A stretch of 64,000 nucleotides of DNA from Nematostella vectensis (GCF_932526225.1 NC_064037.1:16616601-16680600); one strand, 5' to 3'. Positions 11,301 through 24,462 are shown, counted from the stretch's first letter. Translations and numbers: made by a program. The notes: generated from the letters alone by a model not told the origin.

Positions 11301-14300
11301 ACATGTTATTCTGGAAGTCAAGTAATACCTGCAAAATTGTGGTTCACTATTCAAAAAAATGCTGAAAGTACAAAGTTTTGGTTCGATGTTAAGAAAACAA
11401 AATATGGTTGAATTTGATTATCAAATTTGAAAAGTTCCAATAGGTTATTCAAATAATGTGAAAAGTTTTCATTTGAATTTCAAATTATGTGTCTAAAAGT
11501 TTTAATTCGTAAGTAATTTCATGCGTGACAACATTAATTTTGACCCTGAAAACGCGTCATAGGATTATTGCAAGTTATAATATCCTGTAACAGGGGCTCA
11601 TAAGCAGGTGCAATCAACTTCCCCACATTCTGGTATTCTAAATGTGTCACAACGTTTCCTAGGATCAGGCTATTTTTAGACATGCGGATGAGCCGATCAG
11701 ATTTGACATTTGTGTTGACGTTTTGGCTGAGCTCAACTGCACGCGCAGTCTCAGACAAAAAGCTATGTTCTCTTTTCAGTACTTTGACTTTTGTTGCTCT
11801 ATTCTTTTATACGAATCCAACCCTACCTACGACTTTCAATTCTAGCTTGGAATTCTTTTGGTAAACAAACAAAACCGATGGACAATGGATAAAAAAGTAT
11901 TCTTTATAACTGCAGTTTGCGGGTGCAGCCTCACGTCACTTGCGCGCGCGACCAACGTCAACGTAACTGATTGGCCTGTTCGTGCGCACGCATCTAAAAA
12001 TAGCCTGATCCTCGGAAACGCAGTGACACATATAATACAAATGATTGTAAGTATTTCATTTCATAGTTTGTTCATGCAGTAAAAAAAAAATATATTTTTT
12101 TGTTATTTACAGGTTGGTGGTAATGACAAAGCAAAAGCATTCTTCAGCTCTCAGCCAGACATCCATCAGGGCCAATCTCTCCATGACAAATACAACTCAA
12201 AAGCAGCTGCTCTTTACAGAGACAAAGTATGTGACATGAGGCATCAGGCACGTACCCAGGGGGGGGGGTGCAGGGGGTACGAACGCCCCCCCCCCCCCAA
12301 AACGGCCAAAAGTCCACTTTCGGTTCTTGATAGACGTGCTTATTCATAGACAAAACTATAAAGCATAAGCAAGAGACCATGGCATAAGCTAGATCACTCT
12401 GTGTATGACATTAATCCATAAGTCAAGCTTTATTTGTAGCCAAATCCGACCATTCACGTCCCGTTGAGATAATGCAAAGGCATAAAAAAATCCCTTTTTG
12501 TTCTTTCGGGGGTGGTCATATTTTTATCAGAAAACTCCCCCTCCCCCCACTTTTTTTTGGATTTCGAACCCTTCCCCCCCCCCCCCCCCCCCCTCCCCAA
12601 GAAAAATCCTGGGTACCGGCCTGGGCATTCACCAGTCTTGACCAGAGGGGGGACAAAATCATTTTTAACCCTAAGGAATAGGGTGTTGTCGACAGCAATT
12701 CTTAACCCTAAAAGATAACAAATTAGGTGTGGCTTAAGCAATTTCTAACTCTAAGCACTTAAAACAAACACAGTTTCCCTTTTCCTGAAGACATCATCAT
12801 CAAGCACATCTTTTTTGTGACTTTATTCATGTCCAGTTGTTATAAGGATGTGAGGATCCACTAGCTTGAGACCCCCTTAAGGATAGCAGTTAGTAGAATT
12901 TTATACCCTAAAACATAGAATGGTCACCCCTGTATATTTTCATAGAGAGTCCCTCCTGGGGGTCTTGACCCGGAAAAAGTCTCAGCTCTTGTATAATGGA
13001 ATTCCAATGTAACAAGATTCCAATCATGGCTTGTGATTTTAAATGTAATAAATCGAGGCACAAATAGTGTTAAACTTGTTTTCTATCTCTAGATCACAGC
13101 CTTATCAGAGGGACGCTCCTGGTCCCCTGAGACATCAGAAGCAAGAAACTATGTGGCACCCATGCATAGGAGCTCAAGTAGCTCTAATTTCAGAGGGGGC
13201 AGTTCAACCTCTATATCACACAGTGCATCAACACCAAACTTTATGGGCATGTCTAGGTAAGAATAAGTTTAAGTGGTAATAAGTTGTCTAAGTTAAGATA
13301 CCATACAAGATGGTCTAAGTAAAGATAACCAACTTACCCTTTCCCTGCTCTCAATCCTTTAGAAAAGAAGTAAATGCCCAAAGAGACGAGTTCCTTAGCA
13401 GAAAACATGAGGAAAATGCTTCAAGACCAGAGTGAGTTTGAGAAAGATTGTAATCCTTTACATATTCATAATTATTTATGAATTTTTTTTACCCTTTCTC
13501 CTTTAGTAATCTACATCCAAGCCAAGGTGGAAAGTATGTTGGCTTTGGTTCACAGCCAGTCGTTCCAGCTAACAACAGTAATTCAGGTAATGTCGTAGGG
13601 TAGAGATAACCACAGTAATTCAGCTAATGCCATATATGGGTAGAGCTAGTAACAGTAATTCAATAATTGAGGTAATGTTGTATGTGGGTGGAGCTAGTAA
13701 CAGTAATTCAGGTAATGTTGTATGTGGGTAGAGCTAGTAACAGTAATTCAGGTAATGTTGTATGTGGGTAGGGCTTGTAACAGTAATTCGGGTAATGTTG
13801 TATATGGGTAAAGCTAGTAACAGTAATTGAGGTAATGTTGTATGTGGGTGGAGCTAACAACAGCACTGTGATTCAGTTACTGAATGTGGGTAGGCACAAG
13901 GATTGGTGGTACCTCAGGGCTGGCTCTGAGGAATTTTGCTGCCAGGTGTTTTTGAAAATAAGCAGGTTAAATTTGCCACAAATTGTTGGTATAGCCATAA
14001 TTCAGCCAGCTTTTTAAGGTTTTCCAATGAGCAAAATGCTGTTAGCTGGCATTTATGGACAACCCTGACTCCTAAGCAAAACCAGTAGTACCCTGGTTCC
14101 AGAGTCCCCTTCTTTCCTTCTCTCTGTTTAATGGCTTCGCTTAGTCATTGTCGTGGCGCATGAGTAGTGAAACTTGGAGCCTCTGGAACCAGGGTAAACA
14201 AGTACAAACTCTTCACATTCTCTTTTACATAAGCCTTATTATTTAGGATTAAAACTAATGTCATCTATTGCCTGACCTTATTGTGAATTTAATTTTCTGT

Positions 14301-17300
14301 TGTAATTACTTCAGGTTGGGATGCTGCCTTTTCATCATTTTCTTCGGTAAGTATGTTGTTTCCCATCTTCCCTATCTCTTTTACTAGATGCTCTCCTATT
14401 AGATGCTCTTCTATAGATGCCCTTTTATTAGATGCCCTTTTATTAGATGCCCTTTTATTAGATGCTCTTTTATTAGATGCTCTTTTATTAGATGCTCTTT
14501 TAATTATATATGTCTGAGGACAAAATGAGAGCAGGAAAAAAGAGACCAGGATGTATTTCCCTGTTCAATCTTAATGCCCACAAATGGAAATATAACAGTT
14601 TTCTAAGGAGAGAGGATGCAGTTTAGCATATCCTGGAGAATTTAGGAGGATGATGACCCTGCTTAAGGTTATTTTATTGTATTTTATATGTTGTATTCTA
14701 TATGTTGTAGGGATGGAACACATTTGCAGCCAGTGCTGTTCAGCTGGCCTCCACTGCCTCCTCACAGGTATTGAGACAGTGACGAATCACTAGTGTTGGC
14801 ATGTACATGATAACACAGTGACAACACACTACTACTGGCTTTGATGTAATAACACAGTGACAACACACTACTACTGGCTTTGATGTAATGACACAGTGAC
14901 AACACACTACTACTGGCTTTGATGTAATAACACAGTGACAACACACTACTACTGGCTTTGATGTAATGACACAGTGACAACACACTACTACTGGCTTTGA
15001 TGTAATAACACAGTGACAACACACTACTACTGGCTTTGATGTAATGACACAGTGACAACACACTACTACTGGCTTTGATGTAATAACACAGTGACAACAC
15101 ACTACTACTGGCTTTGATGTAATAACACAGTGACAACACACTACTACTGGCTTTGATGTAATAACACAGTGACAACACACTACTACTGGCTTTGATGTAA
15201 TGACACAGTGACAACACACTACTACTGGCTTTGATGTAATGACACAGTGACAACACACTACTACTGGCTTTGATGTAATGACACAGTGACAACACACTAC
15301 TACTGGCTTTGATGTAATGACACAGTGACAACACACCACTACTGGCTTTGATGTAATGACACAGTGACAATACACTACTACTGGCTTTGATGTAATGACA
15401 CAGTGACAACACACTACTACTGGCTTTGATGTAATGACACAGTGACAACACACTACTACTGGCTTTGATGTAATGACACAGTGACAACACACTACTACTG
15501 GCTTTGATGTAATAACACAGTGACAACACACTACTACTGGCTTTGATGTAATGACACAGTGACAACACACTACTACTGGCTTTGATGTAATGACACAGTG
15601 ACAACACACTACTACTGGCTTTGATGTAATAACACAGTGACAACACACTACTACTGGCTTTGATGTAGTGACACAGTGACAACACACTACTACTGGCTTT
15701 GATGTAATGACACAGTGACAACACACTACTACTGGCTTTGATGTAATGACACAGTGACAACACACTACTACTGGCTTTGATGTAGTGACACAGTGACTAC
15801 ACACTACTACTGGCTTTGATGTAATGACACTGTGACAACACACTACTACTGGCTTTGATGTAGTGACACAGTGACAACACACTACTACTGGCTTTGATGT
15901 AATGACACAGTGACAACACACTACTACTGGCTTTGATGTAGTGACACAGTGACAACACACTACTACTGGCTTTGATGTAATAACACAGTGACAACACACT
16001 ACTACTGGCTTTGATGTAATGACACAGTGACAACACACTACTACTGGCTTTGATGTAGTGACACAGTGACAACACACTACTACTGGCTTTGATGTAATGA
16101 CACAGTGACAACACACTACTACTGGCTTTGATGTAATGACACAGTGACAACACACTACTACTGGCTTTGATGTAATGACACAGTGACAATACACTACTAC
16201 TGGCTTTGATGTAATGACACAGTGACAATACACTACTACTGGCTTTGATGTAATGACACAGTGACAACACACTACTACTGGCTTTGATGTGATAACACAG
16301 TGACAACACACTACTACTGGCTTTGATGTAATGACACAGTGACAACACACTACTACTGGCTTTGATGTAATGACACAGTGACAACACACTACTACTGGCT
16401 TTGATGTAATGACACAGTGACAACACACTACTACTGGCTTTGATGTAATGACACAGTGACAACACACTACTACTGGCTTTGATGTAATGACACAGTGACA
16501 ACACACTACTACTGGCTTTGATGTGATGACACAGTGACAACACACTACTACTGGCTTTGATGTAATGACACAGTGACAACACACTACTACTGGCTTTGAT
16601 GTAATAACACAGTGACAACACACTACTACTGGCTTTGATGTAATGACACAGTGACAACACACTACTACTGGCTTTGATGTAGTGACACAGTGACAACACA
16701 CTACTACTGGCTTTGATGTAGTGACACAGTGACAACACACTACTACTGGCTTTGATGTAATGACACAGTGACAACACACTACTACTAGCTTTGATGTAAT
16801 GACACAGTGACAACACACTACTACTGGCTTTGATGTAGTGACACAGTGACAACACACTACTACTGGCTTTGATGTAATGACACAGTGACAACACACTACT
16901 ACTGGCTTTGATGTAATGACACAGTGACAACACACTACTACTGGCTTTGATGTAATAACACAGTGACAACACACTACTACTGGCTTTGATGTAATGACAC
17001 AGTGACAACACACTACTACTGGCTTTGATGTAGTGACACAGTGACAACACACTACTACTGGCTCTGATGTAATGACACTGTGACAACACACTACTACTGG
17101 CTTTGATGTAATGACACAGTGACAACACACTACTACTGGCTTTGATGTAATGACACAGTGACAACACACTACTACTGGCTTTGATGTAATGACATAGTGA
17201 CAACACACTACTACTGGCTTTGATGTAATGACACAGTGACAACACACTACTACTGGCTTTGATGTAATAACACAGTGACAACACACTACTGCTGGCTTTG

Positions 17301-20300
17301 ATGTAATGACACAGTGACAACACACTACTACTGGCTTTGATGTAATAACACAGTGACAACACACTACTACTGGCTTTGATGTGGTGACACAGTGACAACA
17401 CACTACTACTGGCTTTGATGTAATGACACAGTGACTACACACCACTCCTGGCTTTGATGTAATGACACAGTGACTACACACTACTACTGGCTTTGATGTA
17501 GTGACACAGTGACTACACACCACTACTGGCTTTGATGTAATGACACAGTGACTACACACTAGTACTGGCTTTGATGTAATGACACAGTGACTACACACTA
17601 GTACTGGCTTTGATGTAGTGACACAGTGACAACACACTACTACTGGCTTTGATGTAGTGACACAGTGACAACACACTACTACTGGCTTTGATGTAATGAC
17701 ACAGTGACAACACACTACTACTGGCTTTGATGTAATGACACAGTGACTACACACCACTCCTGGCTTTGATGTAATGACACAGTGACTACACACTAGTACT
17801 GGCTTTGATGTAGTGACACAGTGACAACACACTACTACTGGCTTTGATGTAGTGACACAGTGACAACACACTACTACTGGCTTTGATGTAATGACACAGT
17901 GACTACACACCACTCCTGGCTTTGATGTAATGACACAGTGACTACACACTAGTACTGGCTTTGATGTAGTGACACAGTGACAACACACTACTACTGGCTT
18001 TGATGTAGTGACACAGTGACAACACACTACTACTGGCTTTGATGTAATGACACAGTGACAACACACTACTACTGGCTTTGATGTAATGACACAGTGACTA
18101 CACACCACTCCTGGCTTTGATGTAATGACACAGTGACTACACACTACTACTGGCTTTGATGTAGTGACACAGTGACTACACACCACTACTGGCTTTGATG
18201 TAATGACACAGTGACAACACACTACTACTGGCTTTGATGTAATGACACAGTGACAACACACTACTACTGGCTTTGATGTAATGACACAGTGACAACACAC
18301 TACTACTGGCTTTGATGTAGTGACACAGTGACTACACACCACTACTGGCTTTGATGTAATGACACAGTGACTACACACTACTACTGGCTTTGATGTAATA
18401 ACACAGTGACAACACACTACTACTGGCTTTGATGTGGTGACACAGTGACAACACACTACTACTGGCTTTGATGTAGTGACACAGTGACAACACACTACTA
18501 CTGGCGTTGATGTAATGACACAGTGACAACACACTACTACTGGCTTTGATGTAATGACACAGTGACTACACACCACTACTGGCTTTGATGTAATGACACA
18601 GTGACTACACACTACTACTGGCTTTGATGTAGTGACACAGTGACTACACACCACTACTGGCTTTGATGTAGTGACACAGTGACAACACACTACTACTGGC
18701 TTTGATGTAATAACACAGTGACAACACACTACTACTGGCTTTGATGTAGTGACACAGTGACAACACACTACTACTGGCTTTGATGTAGTGACACAGTGAC
18801 AACACACTACTACTGGCTTTGATGTAATGACACAGTGACAACACACTACTACTGGCTTTGATGTAATGACACAGTGACAACACACTACTACTGGCTTTGA
18901 TGTAATGACACAGTGACAACACACTACTGCTGGCTTTGATGTAATGACACAGTGACAATACACTACTACTGGCTTTGATGTAATGACACAGTGACAACAC
19001 ACTACTGCTGGCTTTGATGTAATGACACAGTGACAACACACTACTACTGGCTTTGATGTAGTGACACAGTGACAACACACTACTACTGGCTTTGATGTAG
19101 TGACACAGTGACAACACACTACTACTGGCTTTGATGTAATGACACAGTGACAACACACTACTGCTGGCTTTGATGTAGTGACACAGTGACAACACACTAC
19201 TACTGGCTTTGATGTAATGACACAGTGACAACACACTACTGCTGGCTTTGATGTAATGACACAGTGACAACACACTACTACTGGCTTTGATGTAGTGACA
19301 CAGTGACAACACACTACTGCTGGCTTTGATGTAATGACACAGTGACAACACACTACTGCTGGCTTTGATGTAGTGACACAGTGACAACACACTACTGCTG
19401 GCTTTGATGTAATGACACAGTGACAACACACTACTACTGGCTTTGATGTAGTGACACAGTGACAACACACTACTACTGGCTTTGATGTAATGACACAGTG
19501 ACAACACACTACTACTGGCTTTGATGTAATAACACAGTGACAACACACTACTGCTGGCTTTGATGTAGTGACACAGTGACAACACACTACTACTGGCTTT
19601 GATGTAATGACACAGTGACAACACACTACTACTGGCTTTGATGTAATGACACAGTGACAACACACTACTACTGGCTTTGATGTGATGACACAGTGACAAC
19701 ACACTACTGCTGGCTTTGATGTAATGACACAGTGACAACACACTACTACTGGCTTTGATGTAATGACACAGTGACAACACACTACTACTGGCTTTGATGT
19801 AGTGACACAGTGACAACACACTACTACTGGCTTTGATGTAATGACACAGTGACAACACACTACTACTGGCTTTGATGTGATGACACAGTGACAACACACT
19901 ACTGCTGGCTTTGATGTAGTGACACAGTGACAACACACTACTACTGGCTTTGATGTAATGACACAGTGACAACACACTACTACTGGCTTTGATGTGATGA
20001 CACAGTGACAACACACTACTGCTGGCTTTGATGTAGTGACACAGTGACAACACACTACTACTGGCTTTGATGTAATGACACAGTGACAACACACTACTAC
20101 TGGCTTTGATGTAGTGACACAGTGACAACACACTACTACTGGCTTTGATGTAATGACACAGTGACAACACACTACTACTGGCTTTGATGTAGTGACACAG
20201 TGACAACACACTACTACTGGCTTTGATGTGATGACACAGTGACAACACACTACTACTGGCTTTGATGTAGTGACACAGTGACAACACACTACTACTGGCT

Positions 20301-23300
20301 CTGATGTAATGACACTGTGACAACACACTACTACTGGCTTTGATGTAATGACACAGTGACAACACACTACTACTGGCTTTGATGTAATAACACAGTGACA
20401 ACACACTACTACTGGCTTTGATGTAATGACACAGTGACAACACACTACTACTGGCTTTGATGTAATGACACAGTGACAACACACTACTACTGGCTTTGAT
20501 GTAATGACACAGTGACAACACACTACTACTGGCTTTGATGTAATGACACAGTGACAACACACTACTACTGGCTTTGATGTAGTGACACAGTGACAACACA
20601 CTACTACTGGCTTTGATGTGATGACACAGTGACAACACACTACTACTGGCTTTGATGTAATGACACAGTGACAACACACTACTACTGGCTTTGATGTAAT
20701 GACACAGTGACAACACACTACTACTGGCTTTGATGTAATGACACAGTGACAACACACTACTACTGGCTTTGATGTAATGACACAGTGACAACACACTACT
20801 ACTGGCTTTGATGTAATGACACTGTGACAACACACTACTACTGGCTTTGATGTAATGACACAGTGACAACACACTACTACTGGCTTTGATGTAATGACAC
20901 AGTGACAACACACTACTACTGGCTTTGATATAGTGACACAGTGACAACACACTACTACTGGCTTTGATGTAATGACACAGTGACAACACACTACTACTGG
21001 CTTTGATGTAATGACACAGTGACAACACACTACTACTGGCTTTGATGTAGTGACACAGTGACAACACACTACTACTGGCTTTGGTGTGATGACACAGTGA
21101 CAACACACTACTACTGGCTTTGATGTAATGACACAGTGACAACACACTACTACTGGCTTTGATGTAATAACACAGTGACAACACACTACTACTGGCTTTG
21201 ATGTAATGACACAGTGACAACACACTACTACTGGCTTTGATGTGATGACACAGTGACAACACACTACTACTGGCTTTGATGTAATGACACAGTGACAACA
21301 CACTACTACTGGCTTTGATGTAATGACACAGTGACAACACACTACTACTGGCTCTGGTGTAGTGATGTATCGATGACAGCATCGAGCAATAACAATGTTA
21401 CCAACAGCAATGACGTGACAGTCCTTAGCGACAATACAACAGTACTATCTAGACTACTAAAAGAATATGTAAACAAAAAGTATACATTTGTAAAGTTTAA
21501 AAATGATAGAAGTATCATCCTGTTGATTTGCGGGTCAAAATTACGTCTTCTTCATAGTCACTTGTCATGGGTGTGAAACATTGCAGCACAATATTGACCA
21601 TGTTTAGTTTCTTATTTGTGGGGGATGCTGTCCCATCCCATTTCTAAAATAGGATTGTTGGTCAGCTGATCTTATTTTGACTTTCTTGTATTGATTTAGA
21701 AATAAAGGATACATTAGTGTTGATTGGTTCAATTATGTCCTCATAAAAATTGTAAACAAGGGTTTGATTTGTGTTTTTCATATGGTAACTTGGTTTTCCC
21801 ATTATTTAAAATAACTTCTGAAATCAATCTTGACTATTATGCACGCTTATGATTTTGCTTATGATTGTCCCACCCTGTGATAAAAGTCAAACACATTTTC
21901 ATCATGCTTTTTTTGGTTTATGTATAGGGAAGGGTGTTGTTGAAAAAAATATTTTAATTACTTTAGCATTTTTTTAAATATTTATACATGTTTGCTAGGC
22001 TGTGAAACTAGGAACGACTTTGAATGAAAGTGTTGTCAAGCCAACAGCAGGAAAGGTACGTGACTTTTGTCTAACATTGTTGTTGTGGAAAATTGTTGTT
22101 ATAAAAGTGCTCTAAAGGCTGCTTTGTGAACTATACAGTGACCTTTTTTCTTGTCTAAATATTTTGTTAATCTTTGCAAAAAAAAATAAGTAAAATTTTA
22201 AGCATGAAGAAGTAAAATGTTAATCTTTGATGAATGTATTCTTAACAAACAATAACAGCTATCATAAACATATGAGTTGTTGATTAAGTGTGTTATCACT
22301 CATCAAATATCACCAGTGACATTGCTTATCTAAGTGCATGTATGCTATCACTAAAATAAACCCTAGCTATGGGTTGACTTCAAGCGTAAGTAAAATAAGT
22401 AAAATTTAAGAAGTAAAATCTTAATCTTTGGTGGATTTATTTTATTCTATTCATTATCTTAATCTTTGATGGATATATTTAACAACTAATAACAGCTTAA
22501 TAGTTATCACTCATCAAATATCACCAGTGACATTGCTCAACTAAGCAAGGGCTAGCCATGTATGCTATCGCTAAAATTAACCCTGGCTATGGGTTGACTC
22601 CATGCGGCGTGGGAGTAAGCATTGACCCGAGTGGTCAGACAAGTGACCCATGACAGTGACATTGAATATAGGAGGTTGTTAGTAGGTAGTTTCTTAAAAT
22701 AGTGATGATGATAGAATAAAGGATACATGGTAATGGTTGATAAAATCATATCTTCAGTGTGTAAATAGTTGCAATAGATGTAATCAAAATATAGGGAATT
22801 TGCACTAAAATGACTGGTATAATATTGCTTGTTGTGGGTAAAATAGATAATGCTAGCTAATCTTGATAGCACCTTTAAAATTTTACAACATGGTATAGCA
22901 AGCTATAACTACGCAGTAGCCTTTTTCCTCATCTTCCCTTCAAACTTAAAGCAAATAAAACCTATAATTATCTTTCTGCTAAATGACACACTCCTTGCTC
23001 CCCAAAGAGAAACACCAGGGAAATGCTATAGCACAGTTACACTTCAACCCAGCACAATTATATCTCAACCTGTTGTTTTGGGAGCTTAACTTCTGCTTTG
23101 CTTACTTCATTTCCGGATCAGGCGGTAGAATTAGGATCTCAGATGAATGATGGAGTGAAACAGATTTCATCCAAGGTAACAATAGCATCAGATGCAGCAA
23201 TGCAGTTGCACAGTGGAAGATTATAGGAAATACAATTATATGTAGTCATAGGCTATTGAGGGGAAAAAAATGAAGAGACTAGCTGTCCGGGAAATGATGG

Positions 23301-24462
23301 AAGCTATATCAGGAAAATAGAAAGCATTTCATTGTTCTTAGAAAATCCATAACTCAATAACATTTTTAATTATTAGTGACTACATTTCCGTCCATAAGGC
23401 AAACTCTATGACTTAATTTAGGCTAAGTTCAAACGTCGTATTAACCATGAGCCGTATTCAATGCAAATGTGTACAAATGAAGATGAAACAATCAACTTGT
23501 TTCATTTACAGGCGTTTGCATTGAATACGGCTCATGGGTAATATGATGTTTGAACTTAGCCTTACAGTACTTACCATTTGATAATAATTTATACCTAGTC
23601 TCTGTAACACTTCAGTATTTTCTTGTCAGGTTCAAGAGGGAAAGTTATTCGAAGACATGACAACTTCCATGTCTTCTCTTGCGAGCAAGGTACCACATAC
23701 AGTTAATTATAAGTATATAAAATCATTGTATGATTTCTGTTTTTAAGGCTGCCAGACTGCTTGACAACTTTGAAGTCTCTGCCACACAGTCACACAGATC
23801 ATGACACACATAAAAATTTTGCCTGTTTTAGTCGCAACATGAGTTGTTTTTGTAAGAAAAGCTTTTAGATACAAGCATATGATTGTGTGACAAGTCTTTA
23901 TGATTGAACTTGTGTTCACCAGGTGAGGGATGCAAGCACCAGAAGCTGGTCAACAGTCCAGACAGCTAGTGTGAAAGGCTGGTCTAACCTGCAAACCTAT
24001 GTGAACCAGGGAGAGACGGGCGGTGATGCGCTGACAAGCGGCCAGCAGTCGGGGGGATATGGCAGCATGAATGACCCTGTAACGGTCAACTCCAAACAGC
24101 AAGATGATGCTGACTTTTGGTCGTCTTGGGGAGAGGACGAGTCTTCAAAAAGTAACTCAAATTCGATGTCAAATGGATCAGTAAAGAGTAATGAGAACAG
24201 TTCAAACGTTCAAAAGCAGTCAAGCAGTGAGTTTGATGATTCGTGGGGCTGGGGCGATGATGAGCCAGTGAAACCAGCAACTAAAAAGCCATCGTCTCCG
24301 AGGAGTAAGAAATCGCCACCACCCCAGACTCAAGCTAGCGGTTGGGACGATAATGACTGGGGACAAGTTGATAGCTGGAGCAATGAGAACTGGGATTCAT
24401 TAACACCCCAGAAAACAAATAAGAGAACTGCCAGGACTGGGAATAGAAACAAGGCTGACTAA
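8376..24462 (+). CDS. ARFGAP1: ADP-ribosylation factor GTPase-activating protein 1
   Basis: ArfGAP1 stimulates GTP hydrolysis on Arf1 at the Golgi and controls COPI coat cycling. Thirteen coding exons join in phase: 8376-8435, 8533-8642, 10451-10508, 12113-12226, 13093-13256, 13363-13431, 13507-13586, 14315-14346, 14711-14767, 21999-22055, 23122-23175, 23630-23689, 23923-24462. They give about 484 residues (human protein about 406). The zinc finger is Cys22-x2-Cys25-x16-Cys42-x2-Cys45 with the catalytic arginine finger at Arg50 ([11 protein letters not shown]). The N-terminus [13 protein letters not shown] is diagnostic. Residues about 219-248 ([20 protein letters not shown]) form a Ser/Thr-rich amphipathic stretch like the ALPS curvature sensor. 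The C-terminus has tryptophan-acidic motifs ([26 protein letters not shown]) like those that bind coatomer. Intron 9 is about 7.2 kb and almost wholly minisatellite. Confidence 0.96.
9985..10420 (+). mobile_element. 5'-truncated LINE fragment, reverse-transcriptase C-terminus and 3' tail
   Basis: The plus strand at about 9985-10182 reads as the C-terminal end of a non-LTR retrotransposon ORF2: [17 protein letters not shown], then [23 protein letters not shown], and a stop after RERIKLN. After an AT-rich 3' region the element appears to end in short GTAGAT repeats near 10405, a common LINE tail. It sits in ARFGAP1 intron 2, in the sense orientation. Only the last 65 or so codons survive. Confidence 0.8.
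11631..12040. mobile_element. foldback / inverted-repeat element in ARFGAP1 intron 3
   Basis: Two arms of roughly 90-100 bp are inverted. The left arm contains ATGTGTCAC, then AGGATCAGGCTATTTTTAG from about 11661. The right arm carries the complement, CTAAAAATAGCCTGATCCT, at 11994-12012 and GTGACACAT at about 12022. Similarity continues inward through a TTGACGTT / AACGTCAA pair. It contains no convincing gene and ends about 75 bases before exon 4. Confidence 0.8.
12245..12623. mobile_element. hAT-like short element with poly-G and poly-C interior
   Basis: The ends are inverted: left CAGGCACGTACCCAGG, complement of right CAGGCCGGTACCCAGG. The inside has a poly-G run after the left end, a poly-C run near 12285, and a second C-rich block near 12576-12596. 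CAGG-type termini are usual for hAT elements, but I see no exact 8-bp target duplication. It lies in ARFGAP1 intron 4. Confidence 0.65.
12840..12980. repeat. dispersed repeat, also present in a CSPP1 intron
   Basis: The segment around 12880-12920 (GATAGCAGTTAGTAGAATTT, then TATACCCTAAAA) recurs near 38310-38345 in CSPP1 intron 26 as AGATAGCAGTTGGTAAGAA, then TTTTATACCCTAAAA. Related CCCTAAAAGATA pieces occur at about 12700 and 38265. The element's limits are not clear. Confidence 0.55.
13571..13866. repeat. 40-bp tandem repeat seeded by ARFGAP1 exon 7 and its splice donor
   Basis: About seven copies of a 40-base unit (TAACAGTAATTCAGGTAATG, then TTGTATGTGGGTAGAGCTAG). The first unit overlaps the 3' end of exon 7: the exon ends AACAACAGTAATTCAG and the intron begins GTAATG. 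Most downstream copies repeat AACAGTAATTCAG followed by GTAATG, so the intron carries several copies of the exon-intron junction. Confidence 0.9.
14089..14196. mobile_element. 108-bp MITE with perfect terminal inverted repeats
   Basis: The left end TACCCTGGTTCCAGAG and the right end CTCTGGAACCAGGGTA are perfect 16-base inverted repeats. The outermost TA on each side could be a TA target duplication, as for mariner-type elements. It lies in ARFGAP1 intron 7, has no coding capacity, and contains a palindrome-free middle. Confidence 0.8.
14383..14503. repeat. 15-bp tandem repeat in ARFGAP1 intron 8
   Basis: About eight copies of GATGCCCTTTTATTA and its GATGCTC variant, beginning some 40 bases after the exon 8 donor. 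Confidence 0.85.
14770..21363. repeat. 39-bp minisatellite, about 168 copies, filling ARFGAP1 intron 9
   Basis: About 6.6 kb of head-to-tail copies of a 39-base unit (ACACAGTGACAACACACTAC, then TACTGGCTTTGATGTAATG). The array starts within a few bases of the exon 9 donor at 14768. The minus strand is open in one frame for about 2200 codons (13-residue unit with [10 protein letters not shown]) and in a second frame for long blocks, because the unit is divisible by three and lacks stops there. I do not regard these as proteins. Variants (ACTACACACCACTCCTGG, CACTAGTACTGG, ACTACTGCTGG) cluster in blocks, at about 17430-18650 and 18900-20040, showing regional duplication. Confidence 0.97.
22186..22605. 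repeat. diverged tandem duplication of about 200 bp in ARFGAP1 intron 10
   Basis: Two successive segments share AAGTAAAAT, TTAATCTTTG, ATCACTCATCAAATATCACC, AGTGACATTGCT, CATGTATGCTATC and CTATGGGTTGACT in the same order. The second copy has extra AT-rich sequence. Confidence 0.8.
23421..23561. mobile_element. 141-bp MITE with TTA flanks (Harbinger-like)
   Basis: Long terminal inverted repeats: left GGCTAAGTTCAAACGTCG, then ATGAGCCGTATTCAATGCAA; complement of right GGCTAAGTTCAAACATCA, then ATGAGCCGTATTCAATGCAA. TTA occurs immediately outside both ends (23418-23420 and 23562-23564). A 3-bp TTA/TAA duplication is typical of PIF/Harbinger elements. It is in ARFGAP1 intron 11 and non-coding. Confidence 0.85.

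Noticed and set aside
14740-21342. 2200-codon minus-strand open frame and the overlapping long frames in a second phase
   Set aside because: By-product of the 39-bp array inside ARFGAP1 intron 9; two frames are open at once and units vary without regard to coding.
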